Positions 10,763 to 20,517 are shown, counted from the first letter of the stretch. The stretch: DNA of 64,000 nucleotides from Adonisia turfae CCMR0081 (GCF_011009555.1 NZ_QXHD01000004.1:2191985-2255984); one strand, 5' to 3'. Numbers and translations: made by a program. The notes: a model not told the origin generated them from the sequence alone.

Positions 10763-11584
10763 CTAGGCTGCTCGCTGATGCACAGTAAAGTGCTGAGCAG
10801 GTGCTGGGAAACCAGCTTGACCAAAGCCCTCGCGAATCACTTTATTGGTATCGAAATACACCTGCCAGTAGTCGTTATTGTTGCAATAGGGGCGTACTGC
10901 CAAAACAGGACCCATGGGATTGAATTCCAGAATCTCGACATCTGGAGCAGGCTCTGTCATGACATTGGGAATGGCAGCTAGTTTTTCTTTAAGTAGTGCG
11001 ATCGCTTGGCTAGGCTCCACAGCATTATCGAGCTGAGCAACTAAATCAACACGGCGATAGGGATTGGTAGAGAAGTTTTGAATTGTATCCGAGAAAATTG
11101 TGTTGTTGCCGACAATCGTCATTACATTGTCCATAGTGTTGATTTTGGTAACAAATAAACCAACTTCTTCAATAGTGCCTGTCACTCCGCCTGCTGCAAC
11201 AAAATCACCGACTTTGAAGGGACGCAAAATAACTAGAAACGCTCCAGCTGCAAAGTGAGCTAATAGACCACTCCAAGCTGCGCCAATTGCAATGCCAGCA
11301 GCAGCTAATAGGGCCGCAAAAGATGTAGTTTCAATGCCAAAGAAACCTAAAATGGCAACCACTAAAACAACATTTAGTACAACACCAACGGTAGATTTAA
11401 GGTAGATAATTAGTGTTGGATCAATGGTGGTGTTTTTAAGGCTACGGGTCAACAAACCAATGGCAAACTTGATCAGCCAACGACCTACAATCCAGAAAAT
11501 GAGCGCCCCAACAATTTTGAGGCCAACTGCGATCAGAATGCTGGTAGCATTGCTAGCTATATTGGTTAAAAATGCTTCGTTCAT
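10763..11584 (-). CDS. Small-conductance mechanosensitive channel, MscS family (copy 2)
   Basis: 273 residues with the same plan as its neighbour: three membrane helices, a Gly/Ala-rich pore helix (LLAAAGIAIGAAWSGLLAHFAAG) and beta-domain FKVGDFVAAGG. The pore helix differs from the first copy (AAWSG against ALQGS), so gating or selectivity may differ. The two copies are diverged paralogues rather than a recent duplication. It is divergently arranged with the small membrane protein at 11754. Confidence 0.92.
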   Translation of the reverse strand: MNEAFLTNIASNATSILIAVGLKIVGALIFWIVGRWLIKFAIGLLTRSLKNTTIDPTLIIYLKSTVGVVLNVVLVVAILGFFGIETTSFAALLAAAGIAIGAAWSGLLAHFAAGAFLVILRPFKVGDFVAAGGVTGTIEEVGLFVTKINTMDNVMTIVGNNTIFSDTIQNFSTNPYRRVDLVAQLDNAVEPSQAIALLKEKLAAIPNVMTEPAPDVEILEFNPMGPVLAVRPYCNNNDYWQVYFDTNKVIREGFGQAGFPAPAQHFTVHQRAA

Positions 11585-11753
11585 TACGATCCTTCCAGCC
11601 CAAAATGTATCTACAAAGTGAAAGTATAATATTGAATATAGATATACATTTCTTCCGCTAAAACACTTAAGCTTTCAGCGCACATTATCGATTGTTCTGT
11701 TCGTTATTCAGCCTTATTTCTCGTTTTTCGGTAGTTAGCAGTCAAGGTTATTT

Positions 11754-12119
11754 GTGAAACAATCATCACCTAACTATCTATTGCGGCTACGGCTCTATCT
11801 AAACCTTGTGCCAGTTTTAGGCATTCCTGCCTCTCTGTTAACTCTTTATGGTACTCCCCATGAACCTGATGCCCAGCTAAAGCAAGTAAGTCGCTTAGCC
11901 GTTGTCTTGGGAATGGGATGGTTATTAGCAACTGTGTTGCTGAGTGCGGGTGCCCATAGCGAATTTTCCCAGCTGGCGACCCTACGATTTTGGATTGCGA
12001 GTAGCTTTGTGGGGAGCGGCTATTTTCTGACAAATCTATGGCTGATGCTACGGATATTCCAAGGGAAATCGACTAAGCTCCCAGGCGTTAGCCAGCTAAG
12101 CCGCCGGCTACCGGATTAA
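11754..12119 (+). CDS. Small membrane protein of unknown function
   Basis: 121 residues starting at GTG. Three hydrophobic segments are visible: about 13-30 (LNLVPVLGIPASLLTLY), 45-65 (LAVVLGMGWLLATVLL) and 80-105. The C-terminus is short and basic. I do not recognise the family. Codon use and composition resemble the neighbours, so it is probably a real gene. An eight-base hairpin (12130-12149) follows but lacks a clear U-tract. Confidence 0.6.
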   Translation: MKQSSPNYLLRLRLYLNLVPVLGIPASLLTLYGTPHEPDAQLKQVSRLAVVLGMGWLLATVLLSAGAHSEFSQLATLRFWIASSFVGSGYFLTNLWLMLRIFQGKSTKLPGVSQLSRRLPD

Positions 12120-12339
12120 TGTTGCGTTTTGAAAAGATCCGTCTTTTCAGAAAAATACTGCTACTATTCTGCTAAAAATTGGACTGCTGTCCCTGATGTA
12201 TGGCAGTTTTCCATTACCTTGGGCAAGGGTAGCTATATTAATTAGTCAATTGTGGCCAATAGTCGCTAAACTAACGGCTACATTTCCGCTTTCATAGCCC
12301 TTCTTCTCAATTATTATTCTCCAGGTTTGAGGTCATTCT

Positions 12340-13752
12340 GTGTCCATCCCACACCGCAAAAAACAATCAGCTAAACAGCCAATAAAGAAGGCGGTATTGC
12401 CCAAGCAGCGTAAACGTCGTGGGTGGTTGGGCATACCTAAGTGGGCATGGATCACTGTGTCATTGGCCAGTGTAGCGACGTTTTCAGCGGCTACGGGGGC
12501 ATTGCTGGCGGTGTCTATGAATAGTCAGCCACTGTTACAGAGTCAGCTGTCACCTGAAGAAGCGGCTGTTTTCAGCGAGGATGAACCTATCCTTGCGACC
12601 AGTAGTTTGCGCCTCCCCCGTTTGACCAGACCGGTGAATATTCTGGTGCTTGGGGTCAAAGTTCTAACCTCTGATCTCGATCGGTCTGTTGCAGGTGCGG
12701 AGGACTTGGGATATCACGCCCTGGTTAACTCCTTTGAGGGCCTATCAGATACCATGCTGCTGCTGCGTTTCAATCCGCGCACGGGGCAGCTCGTGGTGAT
12801 GTCTGTTCCCCGTGATACCAGGGCATTGGTCAATGGTATGTTGACAAAAATCAATGAAGCTAATTTGGATGGGGGGCCTGCATTAACAGCAGAGTCCATC
12901 AGCGACTTGCTAGGGGGGGTGGCGATCGACCGCTATGTTCGTATCAATGTGCAGGGTGTGGAAAAACTGCTGGATGCTCTGGGCGGCGTGACGGTTAATG
13001 TGCCACAGGATATGAAATATCAGGACGATAGCCAGCATCTGTACATCAATCTGAAAGCGGGTCGACAAACTTTAGACGGCAATCAGGCGCTGCAATTTCT
13101 ACGGTTTCGCTACGACGAGAATGGCGATATTGGGCGGGTACAGCGCCAGCAGACAATGATGCGGGCTGTCATTGAGCAAACGCTTAATCCAGCAACCATC
13201 GCCCGACTCCCGAAGATTTTGTCAGTTATTCAGTCCCATGTTGATACCAACCTCTCAGTAGAAGAATTGGTGGCATTGGTAGGTTACGGGTCTCAAACTA
13301 GCCGTTCAGACGTGCAGATGTTGATGCTGCCAGGTAACTTTAGTAGTCCGACAGAATATAGTCTTAGCTACTGGCTCCCAAATTACGCAAAAATTGATGA
13401 GATGGTTGAGCAATACTTTGGGTTAGATGCCGCTCAGATGATGGAGGCTACCAGCCCTTCCTATTTAAGCGTGGTGATTCAAGACAGTACTGGTGATGAA
13501 GTTGCAATCCAGTCTTTGGTGGATACTCTCTACGATAGTGGCTATCGCAATGTGAGTGTTGGCTACGATTTGAACGAGGCACTTGCTGAAACCCGCATCG
13601 TTGCTCAACGTGGTGATCGTGCCAGTGCATCAATGCTAAAGCAGTTTTTAGGCATTGGTGAGGTGCGGGTTGAAAGTACTGGCAACCTTAACTCAGATAT
13701 TACAATTCAATTGGGTGAGGATTGGTTAGCCGAACATGGAGCCGCCCTTTGA
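12340..13752 (+). CDS. LytR-CpsA-Psr (LCP) family protein with LytR C-terminal domain
   Basis: 470 residues from a GTG start. A basic N-terminus is followed by one membrane helix (about 35-55). The LCP domain (about 85-270) shows RPVNILVLGVK, DTMLLLRFNP, SVPRDTRA and the Arg-rich FLRFRYDENGDIGRVQRQQ. The last 100 residues match the LytR_C domain. LCP proteins transfer glycopolymers from lipid carriers to peptidoglycan on the outer face of the membrane. The stop overlaps the start of the next gene by one base (TGATG). Confidence 0.9.
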   Translation: MSIPHRKKQSAKQPIKKAVLPKQRKRRGWLGIPKWAWITVSLASVATFSAATGALLAVSMNSQPLLQSQLSPEEAAVFSEDEPILATSSLRLPRLTRPVNILVLGVKVLTSDLDRSVAGAEDLGYHALVNSFEGLSDTMLLLRFNPRTGQLVVMSVPRDTRALVNGMLTKINEANLDGGPALTAESISDLLGGVAIDRYVRINVQGVEKLLDALGGVTVNVPQDMKYQDDSQHLYINLKAGRQTLDGNQALQFLRFRYDENGDIGRVQRQQTMMRAVIEQTLNPATIARLPKILSVIQSHVDTNLSVEELVALVGYGSQTSRSDVQMLMLPGNFSSPTEYSLSYWLPNYAKIDEMVEQYFGLDAAQMMEATSPSYLSVVIQDSTGDEVAIQSLVDTLYDSGYRNVSVGYDLNEALAETRIVAQRGDRASASMLKQFLGIGEVRVESTGNLNSDITIQLGEDWLAEHGAAL

Positions 13753-14276
13753 TGCCCAATGAGCGAATTTATCAAATCAAACTGACTTTAACCGATAGCG
13801 AACCGCCTATATGGCGACGATTATTGGTCAATGCCACCACAAACTTAGAAGAATTGCATCGCATCGTGCAAATTGCCATGGGGTGGCAAAATTTATCGAA
13901 CTATCATTACCGCATTGGTAAGCAGCGATCTGATACTGAGCCCTCTCTGTTGCAAATGCCCCTTAATGAAATCATTAGGGATGATCTGGTGCAGTTCTGT
14001 TACGTGTATGACCTACGTGACGGTTGGTTTCACACTATAGAGGTGGAAATGATTTTGCCCGCCGACCCTCAAGGCCATTATCCCCACTGCATCACCGGAG
14101 AATTACGCTGCCCTCCCGAAGGCTGTGGCGGTATTTGGGGTTACAACGAGCTAATAGAAATTCTCGATGACCCCGATGACCCGCAATATTTGACCCGATG
14201 GGATGAAGTCGGTGGGGACTTTGATCCTGACTATTTTGATTTGGGTCTTGTCAACGTACAACTACACTCAGGCTAG
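13752..14276 (+). CDS. Plasmid pRiA4b ORF-3-like protein
   Basis: 174 residues from the ATG that overlaps the LCP stop. The opening IYQIKLTLTDSEPPIWRRLLV and the WFHTIEVE, CPPEGCGG and FDPDYFD stretches are the hallmarks of the pRiA4b ORF-3 family. The biochemical function is not known. The family name comes from a plasmid and it is sometimes found near mobile elements, but no transposase or terminal repeat is visible here and it looks chromosomally settled and translationally coupled to the LCP gene. Confidence 0.85.
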   Translation: MPNERIYQIKLTLTDSEPPIWRRLLVNATTNLEELHRIVQIAMGWQNLSNYHYRIGKQRSDTEPSLLQMPLNEIIRDDLVQFCYVYDLRDGWFHTIEVEMILPADPQGHYPHCITGELRCPPEGCGGIWGYNELIEILDDPDDPQYLTRWDEVGGDFDPDYFDLGLVNVQLHSG

Positions 14277-14282
14277 TGGCTA

Positions 14283-14693
14283 TTATTTTTCTGGGTTAGA
14301 CATTTGCTGAAAGCCTTGGGCCGCTTGCTGCCATCCCCGACGAATCTGTGGTCCTTGGTAGTTTATAAACCACTGGCTGCGGGTGGCGAATAAGGCTAAT
14401 TCCATGGGTAGAGTGAACTGTATTAACCCTTTGCGACGTAATGTGCTGACGTAGGTATCAAACTGCTGTCTTAACTCATTGAGTTCGTCTAAATACCAAT
14501 CAAGGCTTGCATGACGTAGTGATGCCGACTTTTTGATCCGCTGTAGTTCAGCTTTGAAGGTACTCAATGACGCCATAAACACCTGGTCCCGCATTTGGTC
14601 CTGCAGCATGTACTGACTAAAAAGATGCTGGGTGCTTAAGGCTTGATACTGACTGTCAGCGATTTGTTGGGGACGTTTAGAAATTGGCCGCAT
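14283..14693 (-). CDS. Hypothetical protein, largely helical
   Basis: 136 residues, rich in Gln, Leu and Arg, with predicted helices across most of its length (for example about 40-85) and no membrane segment or known catalytic motif. It is convergent with the pRiA4b-like gene (6 bases between stops) and lies just after the Nudix gene on the same strand. I do not recognise it. The absence of a signal peptide suggests a cytosolic protein. Confidence 0.6.
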   Translation of the reverse strand: MRPISKRPQQIADSQYQALSTQHLFSQYMLQDQMRDQVFMASLSTFKAELQRIKKSASLRHASLDWYLDELNELRQQFDTYVSTLRRKGLIQFTLPMELALFATRSQWFINYQGPQIRRGWQQAAQGFQQMSNPEK

Positions 14694-14735
14694 ATCGATT
14701 ATGGCGAGCGGATGTAAAAGTCTGAGCGGATATCG

Positions 14736-15293
14736 TTAGGTCAGACACGATGCTGGCCAAATCTTAGCAAATTCGTTGCTAAGGCAGCGACGTAGAATTT
14801 CCTGGTGCTTGAAAGCTAATTCCATTTCCAGGGCTTTCTCCAACTCAAACCAGCCAACGTCTGTGACTTCGCCCTTGCTTACCTGAGGATTTAACGGCGG
14901 TAGGTCTGCACCTTGACTGAGAAACACCATCACAGGATAGTGCATGGTGACATTTTGGGAGTGGCGGGGCTCACTAAAAACTAGACTAGGTTGATCAAGG
15001 GAACCCACTAGTCGATGGTTTGCCTGGATCTCCTTAAGATCCAGACCCAGCTCTTCCCAGACTTCACGAAGCATAGCCCCACCGATGGTTTCGTCATAGT
15101 CTAGATAGCCCCCTGCTAAACACCACTTGCCGACCTCAGACGGCAGGTCAGGACCACGTTTATTCAGGGGGACGTAGGCGTTACCGTCACAAACGACCAC
15201 GACAATGGCCAGAACGGTAACGCTACGGCTGATCCAAAGCTCCTCGCCGTCAACGATGACACAGCGATTGGGAGTACTGGTGAATTTAGCCAT
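14736..15293 (-). CDS. Nudix hydrolase
   Basis: 185 residues. The Nudix box is complete: G, five residues, E, seven residues, then REVWEELG (within GYLDYDETIGGAMLREVWEE). It hydrolyses a nucleoside diphosphate linked to another moiety; the substrate cannot be told from the sequence. It lies 20 bases downstream of the sulfite reductase gene on the same strand and may be read through from it. Confidence 0.88.
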   Translation of the reverse strand: MAKFTSTPNRCVIVDGEELWISRSVTVLAIVVVVCDGNAYVPLNKRGPDLPSEVGKWCLAGGYLDYDETIGGAMLREVWEELGLDLKEIQANHRLVGSLDQPSLVFSEPRHSQNVTMHYPVMVFLSQGADLPPLNPQVSKGEVTDVGWFELEKALEMELAFKHQEILRRCLSNEFAKIWPASCLT

Positions 15294-15313
15294 TGATTAA
15301 CCCGGAAAAGGGC

Positions 15314-17263
15314 CTAGTTACTTTGGTTGTTAAGATAAGTCGCGATCGCATCCTCTGCAATCTGTGCCATGCTCATGCCCTTGGTGGCGGCGGCTTCCTT
15401 CAGCTGTAGGTAAACTTCACCAGAGACACCGACACGGTGCTTACGACGACCTGATGCCTTCTTGGCAGGTACATAGGATTCAGCAAAGTTACGAATCGCG
15501 TCGAAACCGAGGCGATCGCAAAAATCACCAAAGCTTTCACCAGACTGGCGACCTTTCTTAAAGAAGGCAAACATTGGCTCTAGAGTACTCTCCAGATCAT
15601 CAATGTTCATTTTCTGCATGTAAGGCTGGGCTAATCGAGTTTGATTAGGCGAACCTCCGAGCCACAGCTGATAGGAATTAGGCGCGCTACCCACAAAGCC
15701 AAGTTCAGCCATGTAGGGGCGGGCACAGCCATTGGGGCAACCGGTCATGCGAATCACAAAGTGTTCTTTCTTTAGCCCTAGCTTATTCAGCAGTGCTTGA
15801 ATTCGGTCAAGCACAGTGGGCATAGCTCTTTCCGACTCAGTAACCGCCAAGCCGCAGGTAGGTAGAGCTGGGCAAGCCATGGCATAGCGGTGAAGCAGAT
15901 TGATTTGATTATCTGCTTCAATGCCGTTGCTAGTTAGGATACGGTCAATTTCGTCCTTATCAGCTGGGTTGATCTCCGTTAGCAACAGACTTTGGTTGCT
16001 AGTAAGACGGATGGGCAACCGATAACGTAATTCAATTTCCTTCAGCGCTGACTTGATCTTGAATGCACCATTGTCATAAATCCGGCCATTCTCAATATGG
16101 ACACCGAGGAAGAGATTGCCATCGCCCTGCTCATACCAGCCTAGATAGTCATAGAACTTCCATTCTGGCAAAGGTTTAAAAGGTTGCAGGCTCTTGCCAA
16201 AGTACTCCTCAACCTTGGCCCGGAACTTCTCAACGCCCCAATCGTTGATGAGATACTTCATCCGAGCATGGCGGCGCTGTACACGATCACCATAATCACG
16301 CTGGGTGGCCACAATTGCCTTTACCAGGTCATAGACATCTTCCTTATCTACATAACCAATTTCGTCAGCAATACGGGCAAAAGTTTCCTCTTTGTTATGG
16401 GTACGTCCCATACCGCCACCGGCCAATACGTTAAAGCCCAGTAACTCCTTATTTTCATCAACAATTACCACCAGAGTGACATCCTGGGTATAGGCGTCTA
16501 CGGAGTTGTCCCCCGGTACAGTCACTGAGCACTTGAACTTACGCGGCATATAGTGGGTGCCGTAAATGGGCTCGACACTGTCCTGAAAGGTGGTGCCATT
16601 GCCATTACTCTGACGCGCAGCGACGACATCTGGGTGCTCTTCACCAGTGACGGCCTTTTCGCCATCTAGCCAAATTTCATAGTAGGCAGGAGTTTGGGGC
16701 GTGAGTAAGTCAGCAATCCGATTAGCATAGTCCCGGGCATAGACATACTCTGGTTTGTCCTTAAAGGGGGCGGGTACAGCCATCACATTGCGGTTCAAAT
16801 CGCCGCAAGCTCCCAGGGTGGACCCCATGCTACGAATAATCGACGCCATGGTGGCCTTCAGATTTTTCTTTAGGATGCCGTGGAGCTGGAATGCCTGGCG
16901 AGTGGTAGCCCGAATGTTGCTGTAGCCGTATTTGTCCGACAGCTCATCTAAGGTCAGATACATTTCCGGTGAAACTAAACCTCCAGGATTGCGGGTCCGC
17001 AACATCATGCGGTAATCCTTTTCCTGACCTTTCACTCGGTTATCGCGATTATCTTGCTGGTAAGACCCATGGAATTTCAGGATCTGGATACCGTCTTCAC
17101 TGAAATGAGTAGTGTCTTGGGCAAGCTCGGTTGCTACAGGTTCCCGGAGAAACTGACTACGTTCCTTAATCCCTTCCAGTCTGGATACTTTCTTTACAGG
17201 ATTAATCGCCGGAACCGACGACTGAGCTACGTGGCTATTAGTAGAAATCGGGGTTTGAACCAT
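15314..17263 (-). CDS. sir: Ferredoxin-sulfite reductase with a C-terminal ribbon-helix-helix-like tail
   Basis: 649 residues. It reduces sulfite to sulfide with six electrons from ferredoxin in assimilatory sulfur metabolism. Two ferredoxin-like/sulfite-reductase repeats are present. The four cysteines holding the 4Fe-4S cluster and sirohaem are visible in [10 protein letters not shown] and [11 protein letters not shown]. The last 50 residues (about 600-649) are an addition to the usual core: a basic linker GRRKHR, a short strand [12 protein letters not shown], then two helices [19 protein letters not shown] and a tail. That is the pattern of a ribbon-helix-helix DNA-binding domain. The gene is divergent from crr7. 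Confidence 0.93.
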   Translation of the reverse strand: MVQTPISTNSHVAQSSVPAINPVKKVSRLEGIKERSQFLREPVATELAQDTTHFSEDGIQILKFHGSYQQDNRDNRVKGQEKDYRMMLRTRNPGGLVSPEMYLTLDELSDKYGYSNIRATTRQAFQLHGILKKNLKATMASIIRSMGSTLGACGDLNRNVMAVPAPFKDKPEYVYARDYANRIADLLTPQTPAYYEIWLDGEKAVTGEEHPDVVAARQSNGNGTTFQDSVEPIYGTHYMPRKFKCSVTVPGDNSVDAYTQDVTLVVIVDENKELLGFNVLAGGGMGRTHNKEETFARIADEIGYVDKEDVYDLVKAIVATQRDYGDRVQRRHARMKYLINDWGVEKFRAKVEEYFGKSLQPFKPLPEWKFYDYLGWYEQGDGNLFLGVHIENGRIYDNGAFKIKSALKEIELRYRLPIRLTSNQSLLLTEINPADKDEIDRILTSNGIEADNQINLLHRYAMACPALPTCGLAVTESERAMPTVLDRIQALLNKLGLKKEHFVIRMTGCPNGCARPYMAELGFVGSAPNSYQLWLGGSPNQTRLAQPYMQKMNIDDLESTLEPMFAFFKKGRQSGESFGDFCDRLGFDAIRNFAESYVPAKKASGRRKHRVGVSGEVYLQLKEAAATKGMSMAQIAEDAIATYLNNQSN

Positions 17264-17626
17264 GATGCAGCGGTCGATAGCAGAACAAGAACTGATGAAT
17301 CCGAAAAACGAAACAGGCTATGGAAAAGCATCCAAGCCTAATATTTAAGTGTCTCGGTTGATTAGACTAGCGGAGCTAAATTGTAGTCAGATAGCTAGTC
17401 AATAACGGTATTACCCGGTAAATCGTTAGATTTTGATTTCCCGGTAATCCGCTCGGGATAGTGGTGTATACCCAATGGTATCATTGCCAACCATTTTGTG
17501 AGTGGTTACTCTCTGGCCAAATGTTATCTGATGCTGAAAATCAAGACTGGGCTGCAGTGATTCCACTTTATCCATGGTAAGCCCTTAGGATTGAGTTACC
17601 TATCTTGCCAAGCGGAGGCTCAATCT
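17264..17626. promoter_or_regulatory. Shared upstream region of sir and crr7
   Basis: 363 bases without a gene between two divergent start codons. The octamer CCCGGTAA occurs twice as a direct repeat at 17414-17421 and 17440-17447, 26 bases apart, with a partial third match (CGGTAT) near 17406. This could be a site for a transcription factor acting on either gene. A GGAGG ribosome site at 17614-17618 serves crr7. Confidence 0.4.
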
Positions 17627-17884
17627 ATGGCAGATGCCACCATGTACAGCGAAGAGATGTTTGTGTTGCTGATTCCTGGCAACGAGGAGGTCTTTTTAGA
17701 ACCTGATGAGCTATTGGCTAAGCTCAAAGCCATGTTAGAGAAGTATCCTGGCCCCTTTCCCAGAGACTTACAAAAATTTGACTTAGTTGAACAGCAAGCT
17801 CTACATCTACGCGATACTGCCTGTGAGTTTGAAGTTACCCCCGGGGTGTCCTGGCAGTGGTATGCGGTGAGACTGGAGAAGTAG
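17627..17884 (+). CDS. Chlororespiratory reduction protein 7 (CRR7) homologue
   Basis: 85 residues from the ATG at 17627, which follows GGAGG by 8 bases. The upstream TTG at 17591 in the same frame is less likely. The pattern MYSEEMFVLL, FLEPDELLAKL, PRDLQKF and a closing WQWYAVRLEK is typical of CRR7. In plants CRR7 is needed for assembly of the NDH-1 complex; the cyanobacterial protein is presumed to serve NDH-1 likewise. Confidence 0.85.
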   Translation: MADATMYSEEMFVLLIPGNEEVFLEPDELLAKLKAMLEKYPGPFPRDLQKFDLVEQQALHLRDTACEFEVTPGVSWQWYAVRLEK

Positions 17885-18078
17885 GCATGGGTAGTAGGCA
17901 ATAGGAACGGTGCTTCCAGTAAAACGGGAGCATTCTGCATTGGCATAAAACTTCTATTAAATTATATGGTGTCCTGAATGCACCGACTCCTCTTCTCCCC
18001 CTGGTCCATCCCGTTTCTCTAGAGAACTATGTAGAATGAAGAACAAAATTATGCTGTCTCAACACAATTAGTTGACCT

Positions 18079-18945
18079 GTGGATGAACTCAGGACGGGGT
18101 TAGAGTTAGCAACCCACGTTGAACTGGCCGCCCTGGCCGAGGTATTATTTCGACCCAAGTTTAATCCTTTAGATTATTGGTGTACCCCTTCCCCCCAGAA
18201 GGTGCAAAGTTGCGATCGCACCCATCGTATCCAACAAATAGACGCTCGACTGCGCTATCTGGCGGCTGATGGTTTGACGGTGCTGCGACAAGACACCCAG
18301 CAGCTGAGCTATCGACAAATTTTGCTACAGCTCAACCGTCACCTTAAACTTCGGTTGTCTACGCGATTATCCACCCTCGATTTAGAAGCCGAAATATTTT
18401 TGCAGTTACTCGAAAAGACCTGGCAGCAGCTACCTCCCAGTCAGCAACGTCAGCTGCAAAAACGATTGACCAATGAATTGGCGCAGATGAAAGAGTTTCA
18501 ACGGCTATCGCCTCAATTACAACAAAACCCTATGGCTTTAGTGCTTAAGGGAGGCGGTGCCGTTGCTGCTAGTTCGGTGATTCGCCCCTGGTTACTGCAG
18601 CAAATTGCAAAACAGTTTGCGCTCCAGATGGCACGTTATCAGGTGGCTCAACAAACCCTGCGCGGGGCCGCTACTTTGGGCGCTAAAGTGCAGGGGAAAG
18701 CGGCTATCCATCTGGCTTCCCGCGGCATGGCTATTAATACGGCACGATACAGTGCTGTACGGGGGGTATTTGCTTGCTTAGGGCCAGCCCTATGGACTTG
18801 GTTTATCGTCGATCTAGGCTGGCGAGCCATTGCCTCAAACTATACTCGCGTGATTCCAGTCGTATTTACTCTGGCCCAAATTCGATTGATCCGCGATTCG
18901 GATAACGAGTTATCCGATCATGCAACGTTGGAAGCGGCGGCATAA
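18079..18945 (+). CDS. YaaW/UPF0174 family protein
   Basis: 288 residues from GTG. It matches the YaaW plan: a helical N-terminal half with YRQILLQLNRHLKLRL and EIFLQLLEKTWQQLP, and a C-terminal half rich in Gly and Ala that may associate with membrane (RGAATLGAKVQGKAA, then CLGPALWTWFIVDLGW). The function of the family is unknown. It is followed after 14 bases by a J-domain gene on the same strand. Confidence 0.78.
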   Translation: MDELRTGLELATHVELAALAEVLFRPKFNPLDYWCTPSPQKVQSCDRTHRIQQIDARLRYLAADGLTVLRQDTQQLSYRQILLQLNRHLKLRLSTRLSTLDLEAEIFLQLLEKTWQQLPPSQQRQLQKRLTNELAQMKEFQRLSPQLQQNPMALVLKGGGAVAASSVIRPWLLQQIAKQFALQMARYQVAQQTLRGAATLGAKVQGKAAIHLASRGMAINTARYSAVRGVFACLGPALWTWFIVDLGWRAIASNYTRVIPVVFTLAQIRLIRDSDNELSDHATLEAAA

Positions 18946-18959
18946 TTTGACAGACATAT

Positions 18960-19427
18960 ATGACAAATAGCGTCTCTGAGGATAGTCCCAAAAATCACTA
19001 TGAACTTTTGGGGGTGAAGCCGACAGCCTCCCCCCAGGAAATTCGTCGCGCTTATCGGGAGTTAAGCAAGCTCTATCATCCTGATACCACGGAGTTATCG
19101 AGTGCGATCGCAACCAAAAAGTTTCAAGCCCTCAATGAAGCCTATGGCACCCTAAGCAATCCAGAACAACGTCTTAGCTACGATAGTAAAATAGGCTATT
19201 CTCGGTTTTACGTGAGCCAAGCCCCCAAAGATATTAGGACGGGTTCTGGCAAAGATTCACCCTTTGAGTCTCGCTATACCTACCTTGATCCGACCGATCG
19301 CCCCCTATCTGCAGGGGAGATATTTGCTCTGTTTATACTGGGGCTAACGTTTGCCGTCTGCCTGGCCCTAGTATTTATTTTGGGGATCGCCGATAGTGAT
19401 TTTACCCTGTCTGTCTTACAGCCTTAA
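18960..19427 (+). CDS. J-domain (DnaJ-like) membrane protein
   Basis: 155 residues. The J-domain occupies about 12-78, with the HPD tripeptide in LSKLYHPDTTEL. A linker follows, then one strong transmembrane helix near the C-terminus (about 120-145, IFALFILGLTFAVCLALVFIL). It should stimulate a DnaK-type chaperone at a membrane surface. No zinc finger or C-terminal substrate domain is present, so it is a class C J-protein. It appears to form an operon with the YaaW and DUF3143 genes. Confidence 0.9.
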   Translation: MTNSVSEDSPKNHYELLGVKPTASPQEIRRAYRELSKLYHPDTTELSSAIATKKFQALNEAYGTLSNPEQRLSYDSKIGYSRFYVSQAPKDIRTGSGKDSPFESRYTYLDPTDRPLSAGEIFALFILGLTFAVCLALVFILGIADSDFTLSVLQP

Positions 19428-19447
19428 TTTAGCAATAGCAATACTCC

Positions 19448-19720
19448 ATGGCCCTTCCCTCCACTGATACACCTCTGTACAACCACACGCTGCCTGACAT
19501 TGAGCTATGGCTGACCCAGCAGGGTTGCAAGCAAGACAATTCTGAACTCAATCGCTGGGAAATTTCCAAGGCAACCTGGCGAGCAGATTTAATTCTAGAA
19601 ACGGACTCGCTAGTTGTGCGTTATTTAGATGCAGGCGATACCGGGGAGGACATTCAACGGGGTTTCAAATATTCCCTAAGCCGTCAAGATTTAGAAGATG
19701 CCATTTTTGCGGGTCCTTAA
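19448..19720 (+). CDS. DUF3143 family protein
   Basis: 90 residues. The sequence PLYNHTLPDIELWLTQQGC, WRADLIL and IQRGFKYSLSRQDLEDAIF is characteristic of the cyanobacterial DUF3143 family. Function is unknown. It lies 20 bases after the J-domain gene, an arrangement suggesting co-expression. Confidence 0.85.
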   Translation: MALPSTDTPLYNHTLPDIELWLTQQGCKQDNSELNRWEISKATWRADLILETDSLVVRYLDAGDTGEDIQRGFKYSLSRQDLEDAIFAGP

Positions 19721-19771
19721 CTTTACACAGCGCATTTTAAGTATTTAGGAGTCCCGACCTTAACGTGGTGA

Positions 19772-20194
19772 TTAAAAATATTGATCACATCGGTCTGACT
19801 TACAGACGCGGTGGATTGACTCATAGGTAGCAGCACGCCGACCAAATAACCTATATCGATTGTCACGGATAAATATGTACAGCTGATCCCCAGAACGCTT
19901 CAGGCCCGGCAAGCTACGGTAAGCAGCCACAAACAGAGCACCAACTGGTAGCAAGGCTCCAATTTCTTCAGCAGCAGCACTGCCCTGCCAACGCCTCTTA
20001 GGATTAGCCTCATCAATTAGTAGCATCCCTAACTCACAATCAGCAGCTGTAACGTTGAACTGCTCCAGGATTTCAGCATCTTGCATCGACCCATAATGAA
20101 AGCGCTGGCCTCGATCAAGCCACTCTAACCATTGGACTAAGGTTGTACAGAGATTACAGTCGCCATCGTAAATTACGCAGTGCATAGGGATCAC
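19772..20194 (-). CDS. DCC1-like thiol-disulfide oxidoreductase (DUF393)
   Basis: 140 residues. It opens with YDGDCNLCTTLVQWL, where the DxxC-x-x-C pattern DGDCNLC is the family signature, and ends with a basic stretch RDNRYRLFGRR as in DUF393 proteins. Family members are thioredoxin-fold proteins of poorly known role. The start could be 20194 or the internal ATG at 20185. It is convergent with the DUF3143 gene and divergent from pstS. Confidence 0.87.
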   Translation of the reverse strand: MIPMHCVIYDGDCNLCTTLVQWLEWLDRGQRFHYGSMQDAEILEQFNVTAADCELGMLLIDEANPKRRWQGSAAAEEIGALLPVGALFVAAYRSLPGLKRSGDQLYIFIRDNRYRLFGRRAATYESIHRVCKSDRCDQYF

Positions 20195-20483
20195 TCTAAA
20201 TAGAACAGGTACAAGCCGAACACAGACGACTTACAGGAAGAGAGCTTATATTCAATATCCAGAGCAGTCAAAAATCAGCTTAGAAATCAGGCTTTTTAGG
20301 AAATCGCTATAGATTTAAGCCCATGCATCACACCCGTTTATTCCTTAACTATAGGAATAAAACCTGTCAGCTTGACCCGGTGTTAAGGCACCTCCAATGT
20401 AGCTTGCTATACATTAAGAACGTTATTCAAGGCACAAAATCACGGAATGATGCATGTTAGCTTAAGCACATTTTCAAATTTTT

Positions 20484-20502
20484 CTTAACCTTGCCTTTAC
20501 CT
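20484..20502 (+). promoter_or_regulatory. Pho-box-like direct repeat upstream of pstS
   Basis: CTTAACCT (20484-20491) and CTTTACCT (20495-20502) are separated by three bases, an 11-base period. This fits the cyanobacterial PhoB/SphR box (8-base repeats of PyTTAAPyPyT type with 3-base spacing). A weaker third unit TTCAAATT lies one period upstream at 20473. It is 68 bases before the pstS start codon. Confidence 0.62.
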
Positions 20503-20517
20503 GAGCTCGGTAGTTTT

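Noticed and set aside
12130..12149. TGAAAAGA/TCTTTTCA hairpin as a terminator of the gene at 11754
   Set aside because: There is no U-tract on the plus strand; it is mentioned with the gene only.
13752..14276. pRiA4b ORF-3-like gene as a sign of a mobile element
   Set aside because: No transposase, terminal inverted repeat or target duplication is visible, and the gene is coupled to the LCP gene.
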